Shown: positions 1 to 11,519 of the stretch, piece after piece
Position numbering within the stretch: the stretch's first letter is position 1
How the letters are laid out: every line of letters begins with the position of its first letter
From: Rutpela maculata
Lineage: Eukaryota; Arthropoda; Insecta; Coleoptera; Cerambycidae
Direction of reading: 5' to 3'
Assembly (NCBI GenBank): GCA_936432065.2
Contig: OW386286.2
Span: forward strand, 114,043,519-114,107,518
DNA length: 64,000 nt
Made by a program: the position numbers and the translations under genes
The notes under the pieces: generated by a model
The model's database searches: none
What the model saw: the letters and a program-made list of their open reading frames with translations, nothing else
Told to the model about the DNA's origin: nothing

Positions 1-37
1 AGATCTCGTAAGTTATATTGAAAGATGTGCCACTTTT

Positions 38-428
38 ACTTCCACATCCAGTGGAAGTATAGTAACGACAAAAAAAATTTAAAAAATTTTTATTGTTCAA
101 ATAGGCTTAGAATGTTATGAAACGTCGAGATTTCAAGTTTGAGCGAAAAAAAAATTTCTGTGTGTCGGTCTGTCTGTAACTTTTTTGTGCGCACGTTTAC
201 TCCGGAACCGTTTGAGATATTGACTTGAAATTTGGTACACATATGTACTTTAACGAGATCTAGAACTAGATTATATTTTCATCTTATTCTGTCGAAGGGT
301 TGGGGGGCAAATAGGTAAATCAAGCAGGTAAGAGTTCATAAAATTGGTATTTAGTATGTACAACAGAAGCTAAAGTCTCTAAAAAAAAATTGACATTAGC
401 CACCCCCGTTACCACCCACACCCCAAAA
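38..428 (-). mobile_element. Helentron/HINE-like element A1, truncated
   Basis: The left edge carries the family's 3' hairpin (ACTTCCAC, short loop, GTGGAAGT), then GTCGTTACTATAC on the reverse strand, a GTCT-type microsatellite, the AACCGTTT/GAGATATTGACTTGAAATTTGG block and the G-rich GGGGTGGGGG block. Sequence past about 428 is unrelated, so the 5' part is lost. Nine copies in the window share this layout. A 5' subterminal copy of ACTTCCACATCCAG, the 3' hairpin, the GTCY microsatellite and the lack of an evident target duplication fit Helentron-associated (DINE/mini-me-like) non-autonomous elements; a MITE of another class remains possible. Confidence 0.7.
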
Positions 429-886
429 AAATCTCTTAATATGTCTAATAACAATATATATTTATCGAACACAATTTTTTTTTGAAATAACTAAATAAAA
501 ATTGTGGTATTTCAAGCTTCGTAAAGGGGTGGTTTGAAGGGATAAAAAAAAGTGATTATTTTGCCCGTACCCAGCGGAAGACGGAAGCTCACCATATGTC
601 CAAGCTAATGTCTCTTTGACTAACCGCTTTGTAAATGTTTTGCAATCACAGTATATTGTGAGGCAACTCACCGACCGGTCAGAGCGCGCGGGACATGCAG
701 TTAATAAACTCAAAACTGCAGCGGAACAACAAAAATATGAAAAAAGTTTATATACAAACATATGTCCGAAAATGCTTCCTATAAGGGAGCTATGGCCCTT
801 CGAAAGTGGAGCCCTTTAATATTTCAGGAAACCTTTGTGTTACAGTGATGAGATTCGGTACGTTATTAAGTAGTACAATAATAATA

Positions 887-1547
887 AAAAAAACCGCTGC
901 CCAAGGAATCACTACTTCCACATACAGATTTTCTATCCAAGTCTCTCACAACGAAAAAATTTTGTATGTGGAAATAATTGTTTATGGAACTTTAATAATA
1001 TAATATTTGAAATCATCTACCCCAAAAACTCATAAAACGATACCCCACATCGGTAGTGGGGTGGATGAAGTAAAAAAAAATTTTGTGAGGTTTTTGGTTC
1101 TTGTACACATACTAAATCACAATTTTTTTTCATCCCCTGAATGGGGCTAATGCCAAAATTTTTTTTGAGACCTTAGCTTCTCTTGTATACTAAATACAAA
1201 TTTTATGGACTCTTACCTGCTTTATTTACCTATTTTCCCAAAATTTGCCCCAATTTACTCTCAACCCTTCGACGGAACAAGTTGAAAATATAATCTAGTT
1301 CTAGATCTCGTTAAAGTACATATGTGTGCCAAATTTCAAGTCAATATCTTAAACGGTTCCAGAGTAAACGTGCGCACAAAAAAAAGTTACAGACAGACAG
1401 ACAGACAGACAGACAGACCGACAGACAGAAATTTTTTTCGCTCAAACTTAAAATCTCGACGTTTCATGACATTTTAAGCCTATTTGGACAATAAAAATTA
1501 AAAAAAATTTTTTTGTCGTTACTATACTTCCACTGGACGTGGAAGTA
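887..1547 (+). mobile_element. Helentron/HINE-like element A2
   Basis: Starts at AAAACCGCTGCCCAAGG and ends at the ACTTCCACTGGACGTGGAAGT hairpin. The central GACA repeat is long here (about 1388-1430). It lacks much of the central GGGGTGG block seen in other copies. It lies inside a pair of inverted arms (725-880 and 2525-2745). Confidence 0.75.
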
Positions 1548-1839
1548 AAATAAATTTCTCACCACATGCCCAAATTAATTCCAACTGATGTCCATCATTT
1601 TATATGTATTTTGGTGCGCTGAATCCAAATCTGATAATAAAAAAGCTCTAAGTCATCAAGATTTTTCCTACTGTCAATTTATTCCTCAAATAATGGAATA
1701 TTTCCCATTATTTGATAAGGGAAGGATATTCTGGTACCAAAAAAAAAAAAAAAAAAACAAAAACAAAAACGGAACGAATTAATATTGAATTATAAATTAC
1801 GCCCCTGGATGAATTTCAATTTGACCAGTACCATGAAGT

Positions 1840-2507
1840 AAAACCGCTGCCCAAGGAATCACTACTTCCACATCCAGATTTTTTTATCCAAGTCACTCAC
1901 AAAGAAACAATTTTGTATGTGGAAATAATTGTTTATGGAATTTTAATAATATAATGTTTGAAATCCTCTACCCCAAAAACCCATAAAACGATACCCCACA
2001 TCGGTAGCGGGGTGGGGGTGGATGAATTAAAAAAACATTTTGAGGTTTCTGGTTCTTGTACACACATTAAATCACAATTGTTTTCATCCCCTTTAATAAT
2101 GGGGTGGGGGTGGTAATGGAGGTGGCTAATGCCAAATTTTTTTTTGAGACCTTAGCTTCTCTTGTATATACTAAATACTAATTTTATGGACTCTTACCTG
2201 CTTGATTTACCTATTTTCCCCAAATTTACCCCAATTTGTCCCCCAACCCTTCGACGGAACAAGATGAAAATATAATTTCTAGATCTGGTTAAAGTACATA
2301 TGTGTACCAAATTTCAAGTCAATATCTTAAACGGTTCTAGAGTAAACGTGCGCACAAAAAAGTTACAGACAGACCGACAGACAGAAAAAATTTTTTTCGC
2401 TCAAACTTAAAATCTCGACGTTTCGTGACATTCTAAGCCTATTTGAACAATAAAAATTTTTAAAAAATTTTTTGTCGTTACTATACTTCCACTGGTTGTG
2501 GAAGTAA
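1840..2507 (+). mobile_element. Helentron/HINE-like element A3
   Basis: Same 5' start (AAACCGCTGCCC) and 3' hairpin as its neighbour A2, same orientation, separated from it by about 290 bp of unrecognised AT-rich DNA. Both copies sit between the same inverted arms. Confidence 0.75.
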
Positions 2508-2989
2508 TAGCCCCCTTATTGATACTATATAATGTACCGAACTACTGAATCTCATCGTTGTAGACACAGAAGGTTTCTGAAATATTAATTAAAAACCTAC
2601 TCTAAAGCTCCACCTTCGATGGGTCCCAGCTCCCTTAGGAAGTATTTACGGACATATGTTTATATGAACTTTTTTGTTCATATTTTTGCATGTAGTATCT
2701 GCACCAGAAGTTTGTAGCCTGTTTTTCCGGACACTCTGTATGTTTTTCAACTACTAATAACGAAACAATATTTAATGAAACTGTATATGACTGTATAAAC
2801 AAGGCTATGACATTAGCGTAACTAAAACCGTATCGTACTGAAGTGTGAATGACGAAATTAATATATCAGTTTTGATTAGCTTCATATTGTTCTGCATATT
2901 CAAGAGGCTCTCTGTTCTGACATGCAAAAAAATGTAATATATTTTAACCCTTTCGGTCCCGATTTTTTTGTATTTGAAGTAAAATTCTG

Positions 2990-5174
2990 AAAGGACAATG
3001 TTAAAAATAGCTGATTTTTGGCCCCTATCCCGGAACGCATAAAACCCAGAGAAAATAGTTGGAAAAGGCTCAAGATTAATAAAAATACATCTTCGTGGTA
3101 CCAAAAGCCTGGGGAAAATTTTATTTCACCCCCAAAAACATAAAAACAGCCACTAAAATGCTATAAATAATAGCTTATACTAATGTGAAAATTATATTTA
3201 TTTTATAATAACTATTAGGTATCGATTCAATAGAGATAGCAAAAAGGTAAAAACTACCCCTATCCACACCCTATTCGGGGGATGGAACGAGATACACAGC
3301 ATCTAATATTAAGAAAATAGGTACCAAGGTGATTAAAAATGTACAAAATGATTTTTTAATATTAGTTGAGCCAGACCTTCAACTGTTCCTGACCTCAGCA
3401 TCCCCATTTTCAAAAACAACCCCTATAAGGGTATGAAATGCTATTCGCAGCAAGTATTATTACAAAAAAGCGCTTTAGTTAGCGGCCCTGGAAACCACCA
3501 AACTACCTTATTCGGGGTGCAATTCTATTCACAGTATCGGATACTAAAAAAATGTCGCGGCACTTAGTAATGCTCCGAATTATTTTATACTAGTAAAAGG
3601 GACAGACATTCACTTTGTCTTGACGTGAGTATTTTTATTACGAAAAAGTACCTCTATATCAATATGAAAAATATTTACCGCACGTATTATTACAATAGAT
3701 CTTTATGGTTTTAGTCAACACTTTTTTTTAATAAAGAACAAATAACGAGTTATTTAGCAACCTCGAAAACAACCAAACTACCCTATTCAGGTGGTAGAAT
3801 CATATTCACCGCTACAAATACTAAAAAATAAGAAACTAGGTGAATGAATCAACACCAACTCCAGTTTAGGGCACTAATGATAACTAATGTTAGAAAAAAA
3901 AAAGATTATCAATTTATGAAATATATAGAATCATATATCAGCAACACTTATATTGATTACCTAATAGTATCCCTATAAAGAAAAACTGCCGTTATTTAGA
4001 GATGTTAGAACAGCATCTAGTACAGAATATTTGCAGAGCAAATTAAAATAAAATGAAAGGTTTCTATTAGTTCTTATGTCTGCATTTAATAGATAGACGT
4101 CGAAGATAGTTAATCACCGTAAGGGGTTGAAATGATATTAGTTTATTCTCTGTTATAATATTCCATGTAAAGGTACTTCTGGGTAAGCTTCACTTGTTGG
4201 AGAAAAGGGTACAGTAAATATGTAAATGATACTTGCAAAGAAGGATCATTTGGCCACTTATTGTGTTCGCCAGGATGCACCACGAGGAGGTGATCCTTTT
4301 TACATTCAACATTTTTTTTGCTATTTTTTTATCTTACTGGTGAACTAACTGTATATAGGTAGCAAAATGTTAACTATAATACAATGTGTATGTGCAGTAT
4401 TATAGTATATAAGTAAATATTATATATAGATAGATATTAAATAGTGTAAAAATTAAATGTTCACACACTCAACATCTCAAACAAGTGTCACTAGAATACT
4501 TCTGCGAAACCGGAGTGTTTATTTGGTAAACATGTTTATTGTTACATTGTCTAATCTTTTAATTCCAAATAAATATTATTATTATCATTATTATTATTAT
4601 TATATTATTATAATGTGAAACTCTCTAAAGATTTAATAAACATTATTTTAAAAATATATAATTACTGCTACATATATGTATATAATAATGTAATAATTAT
4701 AATATAATAATTTATTATTTATTTTTTATTATACCATGGGGGTTGTTTTTGAAAATGGGGAAGCTGAGGTCGGATGAGTTGAAGGTCTGGCTCAACTAAT
4801 ATTAAAAAATCATTTTGTACATTTTTAATCACCTTGGTACCTATTTTTTTAATATTACATGCTGCGTATGGCGTTCCATCCCCCGAATAAGGTGTGGACA
4901 GGGGTAGTTTTTACCTTTTTGTTATCTCTATTGAATCAATACCTAATAGTTATCATAAAATAAATATAATTTTCACATTCAGTATAAGCCATTATTTATA
5001 GCATTTTAGTGGTTGTCTTTATGTTTTTAGGGGTGAAATAAAATTTTCCCCAGACGTTTGGTACCATGAAGATGTATTTTTATTAATCTTGAGCCTTTTC
5101 CAACCATTTTCTTTGGGTTTTATGCGTTCCGGGATAGGGGCCAAAAATCAGCTATTTTTAACATTGTCCTTTTG
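2990..5174. mobile_element. Long-armed foldback element nested in the piggyBac-like element
   Basis: Arms of about 440 bp, 2990-3440 and 4735-5174, are inverted copies. Outer ends read AAAGGACAATGTTAAAAATAG on one side and its complement on the other. The loop contains degenerate internal repeats with the pattern CCCTATTC(G/A)GG...ATTCAC...ATACTAAAAAA at about 3267, 3516 and 3779. No coding capacity seen. Confidence 0.65.
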
Positions 5175-5483
5175 CACATGATTTCTTTTATTTTTTTTAT
5201 GATTTTTAATTTTTGTTAAAAAGTCTTATCTATACCCAGTTTTGAAATTTGATGCGTACACTGTAGTGTACATTGGGACTTAATGGCACAATAACCATCG
5301 AAGCAAAAACGATTAAAAATTTTTAATTTTCATAGTTTCTTAAAATATTGACAAACAAAAGGTGTATTTATTGAGTATTTATTTTTGATATAACAGATCC
5401 ATTAGCAGGTTCTGCCATTTCGACACTTCGTCAGTTTACCCCTGCATAGGAGACTCAGGAACTCTGTATACACCTGATCCGGA

Positions 5484-5723
5484 TCAGGTTCTAACACAGT
5501 ACATCTGGCTCTTCCATTTCGACCTACATATCCAAAAATTAAAACATCCTATTAGCCTACATGTAATTTGAATAACATCATTTTCAAATAAAACTTCTTG
5601 TTGATGAGAATCAATTTCCCATCCAGCATCATTTTCGCTCAAAATATCTAGATATGAGTTATCATTTTCTAAATAGTAAATAATATCTTTGCATGCCAGT
5701 GACTTTTTGCTCATTTTGAACAA
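5484..5723 (-). pseudogene. Possible N-terminal remnant of a piggyBac-like transposase
   Basis: An acidic 79-residue frame. The stretch MSKKSLACKDIIYYLEND, starting a few residues in, resembles the start of many piggyBac transposases (Met, basic residues, then a helix ending YLE, then an acidic region). It lies just inside the element's right end in the expected inward direction. No DDE catalytic domain follows; the rest was replaced by the nested foldback. The resemblance is short. Confidence 0.35.
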
Positions 5724-6197
5724 AAATTGCCAAAAGAATCCCGTTTTTATATATTTTCAAAAAAAAAAAAAAGGTTAGGTATACGTACTTCACCAAGACC
5801 AACAAGACCCAATCTACACTATAGTGTACGTGTATTTAATTGACCAAAGATCAAAAATGTTTTCCCCAATGCACTAAATAATATAATAGGCGGTTAATTA
5901 TAACTCTTGTTTATAACTAAAAAAATATAAATCGTTGCACTTCAACTTTACACAAAAAAAAACAAACTGTAAACAGATCAGTTGCCGTCAATTGTGCCCG
6001 AAACATACTCGTCATAGCAATAACAGATGTAGTTTTCATTTTTTAACCCATAGATGGCAGCAGGCCTATTGAAACTTTAATAAGGTGTACACTGAAGTGT
6101 ACAGTGAGATGGATGGGCCAAAATCGAATTAAATTTTGTATTAATATAAATTTGAATCGGTGTACACTACAGTGTACGCTAGGACCGAAAGGGTTAA

Positions 6198-7040
6198 ACA
6201 AAATTTCTATTTGCGTCGCTGAATGGCAAAGATTATCTAACGGAAAGTTGTCATTTAAGACAAAAAATTTAAATATAACATTTGATAGACATATTGGTGG
6301 TAAATACGTATACAAGGTGTCCGATATAGTCCAATAAATAGAGTTGCAAAAAGGGAAGGCCCCTTGCAAAAGGTCAAGGAAATTATACTTGGCATAGTTC
6401 TTAAGTTTGACATACTAATTAATATTCTGAGTTTTCGACCTTGGAGCGTTGCCGCTCGCATCGCCATATTTTAAAAATAGAGTAAAAAAAATCACTTTTT
6501 CACGAATGTCTCGTTTCTGGTACGAGTTACGTGAAAAATAGCTATTTTTTTCTCTCGGGCGAATAGTTTTCGAGATACGAGGGGGTAAAGTGAAGTATTT
6601 TTGCCAGTTTATCAAGATATTCTATTTTATTTTAAAATTTTAGTTAATTATTACATATTCTTTGTTTTTTACTAATTTCTGCACCACGATGAAGTTAGAG
6701 TAAAAGGCGCGTTTTTCTTAAATGGTTTCCCCAGTAGGACTAATTCATAACGCACTGTTTCAAAGAAGTTCGATGTCTCATTCGTTTTGATCTCCTAGGT
6801 GTCATTTCGATAGTGAGAAATTTTAGTTTTCTCACCTGCGTCATCATCAGAGTCGGATAAAACTTTGGAACGTTTTCACATGATTCTCCATTACAAAAAG
6901 CACATATAATATAGCACTTTAATCAGCGACCGCTCTAGTGTTTACGTCACCCCGGACAAAAAGGCAAATTGCCGTCGCTTATTACACTTTTTTAAAAAGG
7001 TTATTTTTTATTTCAAATGAAAATCAAATGATTTTAAATC
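6198..7040. other. Unassigned AT-rich interval
   Basis: No gene or clear terminal repeats recognised between the piggyBac-like element and Helentron-like copy A4. Short opposed frames here are non-conserved. Confidence 0.4.
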
Positions 7041-7042
7041 AT

Positions 7043-7745
7043 AAAACCGCTGCCCAAGGAATCACTAGTTCCACATCCAGATTCTCTATCCAAGTCACTC
7101 ACAACGAAAAAACTTTGTATGTGAAAATAATTGTTTATGGAACTTTAATAATATTATATTTGAAATCCTCTACCCCAAAAACCCATAAAACGATACCCCA
7201 CATCGGTAGTGGGGTGGGGGTGGTGACAGGGGGGTGGTAGTGGGGGGTGGATGAAGTAAAAAAATATTTTGAGATTTCTGGTTCCTGTACATGCACTAAA
7301 TCACATTTTTTTTTCATCCCCTTTAATAAGGAAGTGGGGGTGGTAATGGGGGTGGCTAATGCCAAAAATTTTGTTGAGACCTCAGCTTCTCTTGTATATA
7401 CTAAATACCAATTTTATTGACTCTTACCTGCTTGATTTACCCATTTACCCCAAATTTACCCCAATTTACCCCCCAACTCTTCGACGGAACAAGATGAAAA
7501 TATAATCTAGTTCTAGATCTCGTTAAAGTACATATGTGTACCAAATTTCAAGTCAATATTTCAAACGGTTCCAGAGTAAACGTGCGCACAAAAAAAAGTT
7601 ACAGACAGACAGACCGACAGACAGAAATTTTTTTTCGCTCAAACTTAAAATCTCGACGTTTTATGACATTTTAAGCCTATTTGGGCAATAAAAATTTTTA
7701 AAATTTTTTTTGTCGTTACTATACTTCCACTGGACGTGGAAGTAA
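7043..7745 (+). mobile_element. Helentron/HINE-like element A4 (near full length)
   Basis: A near-complete copy of about 700 bp: AAAACCGCTGCCCAAGG start, subterminal CCACATCCAG, the CCCCACATCGG/GGGGTGGGGG block, GACA/GACC microsatellite at about 7600-7625, and the terminal hairpin at 7725-7745. Confidence 0.78.
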
Positions 7746-7925
7746 AAAGCGGGACACATACCTAAGCGGTGGCAGGAGCGTTGGTGATCATGAAGCGGTA
7801 CGAACCCGAACACACTGAAGCAGTGGTGGTGGCATTGATTATAAAACATTTTCTCATGATAGTGGAGTGTTTGGGAGAAACAATACTTCTCGCAACCTTA
7901 ATAGATAAAGAGCAGAGGCGAAAGT

Positions 7926-8759
7926 AAGATACAACGTGATCTACCAAGACATGCGGAAAATTTAACAGTAGGTTGTCCCCACCGAAAGGAGTAAAAAAAA
8001 AATGAAAAATTTAAAAAAAATGGCCAAAGAAATTACCTTATTTTTTTGTAGGAATGCGCCGCCAATGGCTTCAACTAATCTAACGTAACGCGGTACAACC
8101 ACATCTCTTTATCAGACTTGGGATTGACACTACTGACAGCAAAGCTGTCTAGGTGTCTAAGATAGAAGTGACTTTTTGGTTTTAATCAAATCACACTAAA
8201 AAAAATACCGAAATAAATCGACGATATTGATCTCATGCTGAAATGACAAGCAGATATACGAGATATTTAGTTAAACCGGTCAATGACACGGCCGTGTAAC
8301 TATTGTTCGATCGGAAGCAAAAAACGCGGCTCTCTAGGGGTCTACACACGATCCAGCGGCACGGAGCCAGCCTTGTCGGCATGCTTTGAACTCATTCGTA
8401 AAAGTGAATTGGTCCGCTGGAATTCTAATTATCTTCAAAGCGTACCAACAATGTTGACTACCTGCCGCTGGATCGTGTGTAGACCTCTTTTTTGATCTCG
8501 CCGGCCGGCTTCACTTTTTATGCCAATTAAGGAAATGTAAACAACTCGAATACGTTCTTTCACCAGTAAGTTCGTCGATCCCTTCAGAATTAGGTAAGGA
8601 CTGACACAACATCAGTAGTGTATCTTCGCAAATTGACTAATAATTTAATATACTAAATTACCTCAGAATCCTCTAAAATTTTGCAGGGGCTTTCCCACAT
8701 TGAAGACTAGCACACCATTTTATTTTCCGCATTTCTTGGTAGATCACGTTGTATAACGT
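7926..8759. mobile_element. MITE-like element with about 32-bp terminal inverted repeats
   Basis: ATACAACGTGATCTACCAAG at 7926 recurs inverted at 8740-8759, and the match continues inward to GCGGAAAAT. The interior holds a second inverted repeat: GTCTACACACGATCCAGCGG near 8341 and its complement near 8464-8485, so the core could fold into a hairpin of about 150 nt. No transposase. Confidence 0.55.
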
Positions 8760-8837
8760 TAATATTTTGCTATATTCATTTTCAATTATTACTGAAACTT
8801 TTAGGAGAAAAAAAAACAGAAAACTACTAATTAACCG

Positions 8838-9240
8838 TATTCAGCATGTCGAAATATATGGGGCTTACCCAATGGAGTCCCAACAACACCACACTTTTCA
8901 ATTTTTTTGTGTGTTTATGTAATTTATTTGCATACGCGGTTTTCTATAAAATGGCGGAGGATCCGGTGATATTCATATATTACACAGGACACACACAAGA
9001 AAAAAATTGTATGTTTCTGGGACTCCTTTGGGCAACCTCCATGTATTTCGACGTGCTGAATACGAATCAGGTGTCCGTTTACACACACCAATTTTTAGTA
9101 AATCCCGAAAATAACCTAAATTATGAGGGTTTTTTTAGGTTATTTTCGCGTTTTATAGAAAAATGGTTCTGATTCATATTCAGCACGTCGAAATACATGA
9201 GGGTCACCCAATGGAGACAATGGAGTTCCAGGAACAGATC
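8838..9240. repeat. Inverted and direct copies of a 45-bp segment
   Basis: The segment TATTCAGCATGTCGAAATA...CCCAATGGAGTCCC at about 8838-8885 appears inverted at about 9013-9063 and again in direct orientation at about 9176-9240. A further hairpin (AAATAACCTAAATT...AGGTTATTTT) lies at 9109-9147. Probably the ends of a small transposable element; the frame across it (8846-9172) is not a recognisable protein. Confidence 0.45.
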
Positions 9241-9374
9241 ACTTTTTTTTATTTTATGGAGCTGTGTTATTGTACAAAGAACCAAAACTTACATCCTACA
9301 AAAACTAAACAAAAGGTACCTACTGAAAGTAACACTAACTAAGCTGAAATCACCAGAAACGCTTTTTTTCTCTC

Positions 9375-10110
9375 ACTTTTAGTTTTACAAACTTTCTTAT
9401 TATCTCTTTTAAGTTGATTTAATCAACAATTTCATGTTCAATCGCCAAAATGATCAAACCATTAAGACGATTTTCGTGGTAGTGAAACTTAAAACGTTCT
9501 TATTTAATTTTAGTTCTTAAAACTCCTTTTCCCACTTCGTTACAGTTATAGTTAACAATATTCTTAAGCCAATACTAAGATTTGGGGCAAAATTTAAGGT
9601 TGTTATTAAGTTCAACACATTTGGCTTTCTTTTTTACCCAAAAGCACACACAGCGCAGACATTTTCTCTATTAGTTCTACACCATTAGTATTAACCGAAT
9701 CACCAGTTAAAATAATTTTCAAATCTTTTCAATATTTTAACACCTTTTCGTTAGACTTGGTTTTTAAATCATCTATATTATACAGGAATTGAAAATATAG
9801 TGATTTATTTGTTCAAATCTAGATTCTAATGCGTTTAATGCTTGATCAATAGTAAAGTAAACAAAATCTGTCTTATATGTTTCCTTGGGATCAGTTCATC
9901 TTTTGCTTCATATGAGAAATTTGCCTTCTTTCTTCTTACGCGGTGTCGTGGACTTTGTTAATTCAAAATTAGCTTCAACGTCAATTTCATCAGCCAGTTC
10001 TCTTGCAGCAACAATAGTTTCATTAAAAGACTTATCCGATCATAAAATGTTTGCAATTTTCTATAAGATCCAGTTCAGTTGCTAAATCGAAATTTTTTGT
10101 TTGCATGAGT
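9375..10110 (-). pseudogene. hAT-superfamily transposase remnant (ZMYM1-like C-terminal half)
   Basis: On the minus strand, frames interrupted by several shifts and stops give, in order, a FDLATELDLIENCK-like segment, AARELADEIDVEANFEL followed by a basic RKKK patch, ALNALESRFEQINHYIFNFL, and near 9440-9540 a segment like ERLNGLxILAIEHEIVDxI, which is the hATC dimerisation domain. This order matches the TTF/ZMYM1-type hAT transposases common in insects. It is clearly dead. Recognition is by pattern, not alignment. Confidence 0.65.
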
Positions 10111-11519
10111 TTGCTGCCGCCCCGGACATCAGGGGTCCTGGATATCCGACCCTAGAGCGGGCGCTGACTTTAATACCCTTTACCTGGATGCTCGATCACA
10201 TCTTTTCTTACATTTGCACGAGCTGAATCATAATAATGCTCGGGGGGGGGGATCTTTTACGGTTCTTATTCTGCCGATGCCGTCCTAAAGCAGGCCACTC
10301 ACTATAGAGCATGTTGAGCAACATGCTTCTCAACATACTTGTCAACAAAACTGGCCGAGTTCACACATCAGGTAACATGTTGAGCAACTTCAGTTGACAA
10401 AACGCGAGCTAACGAGTGGCTTAATATGAAGTGCTGTCAAAGCAAGAAAAAGTGGCAATTGCAGTAGGCTTGACACAGTGGCGTAACTAGAGTCGATGAG
10501 GCCCGTGTACAAGATTATCTTATTATTTATTCTAAGTGTACACATAGCAGTACATTTACAATTCTTAGCGTTTGAGTTGCATTATCCTTGAATATCAAAT
10601 AGGACCCTTTTACGTAGAACGGCAGTATTGGAGTAAGGCCAATTTTACTCTTTCATCCTCATTACCTCATTCTTGTGCATTTTCCCACCTACCATACCAT
10701 GATTGAACTGGCTGAACTAACGTTGAACGCAAGTCGTTTAACTAACTGCCACTTTAGCTTGTATCACCGAAGGGTAAAGTGATCTCTACCTATTAATATA
10801 GTTGACTGATTTATTCTGCATATAAAAAATGTCGGCGTCTTTGATCTTCACCGCATCACCATTTTCAGGAAAGGTTGAATGTTCTCTACCTGATAAGGAA
10901 ATATTACAGGAATATTGATAATTTTGAGTTTTGGCCGTTGATTTACAATTTTAGTTCGCTGGGTGGACAATCACTAAGATTTATTTTTTCTTAAAATATC
11001 TAAGCGGTTTTGCGAGGTAAAAATATCTGTAATTTTGTAATTAGTTCCAGATTTTTTACACGCGCTGTAAAGTAATATATTCTCCTTACGTATCAGTTCA
11101 TTTTACACGACCTCAACTCTATTTTTATACTGTAATGTAATCCTTTAGAAGTATAAAAAAATAAGGTACCTAAATCATTAATTCGATTTTTATTTTATTT
11201 ATGTGGTATTTTTTAAACGGTTCATTGCGCTTTTATTATTTACTAATAAATGATTAAGATTACATTTAAAAATTCGTTGTGTTTGTACGCCCATATCTAT
11301 TTGATATTCCAAGTAACCATGTCTTACTTTACTCTTATCATAATAATGTACTAATTTCTAACCTACTTTAACATAAAAAATAATTTTATGCACATGCATG
11401 TAACTAGGCGATAATGTTGTTTCACTTCACTAAAAATTGAAGCAAGTTTCTTATTTTACATATCGATTAGTGTAGACTTGTAATAAACTACAGTGGGGAA
11501 TATTATTTAGGGATTAAGC
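10111..11519. other. Unassigned interval
   Basis: No gene recognised. It includes a poly-G run (about 10239-10250) and repeated AGCATGTTGAGCAACATG-type palindromic segments at 10308-10395, which may be the edge of a transposon. The rest is AT-rich with no evident coding potential. Confidence 0.4.

Larger units (their letters stand above)
725..2750. mobile_element. Foldback element with CAGAGTGTCCGG-type end, invaded by A2 and A3
   Basis: The segment 725-880 is repeated as its reverse complement at 2525-2745. Shared landmarks are ACATATGTCCG, CTTCCTAAGGGAGCT and GATGAGATTC. The right edge ends in CCGGACACTCTG followed by TATG, resembling the CAGGGTGTCCCG ends of the element at 30576. The left terminus is decayed. 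The interior is almost wholly the two Helentron-like copies. Confidence 0.55.
2948..6193 (-). mobile_element. Degenerate piggyBac-like element with TTAA duplications
   Basis: TTAA at 2944-2947 is followed by CCCTTTCGGTCCC; at the other end AGGACCGAAAGGG precedes TTAA at 6194-6197. A 12-bp terminal inverted repeat beginning CCC and a TTAA target are hallmarks of piggyBac-type elements. No intact transposase is present; a short minus-strand frame at 5484-5723 may be its start. The middle (2990-5174) is a separate foldback element inserted later. Four 14-16-bp palindromes of form GTACACT..AGTGTAC lie in the right third. Confidence 0.7.

Noticed and set aside
8846..9172. 108-residue ORF
   Set aside because: Covers both arms of an inverted repeat; no homology recognised and codon use looks random.
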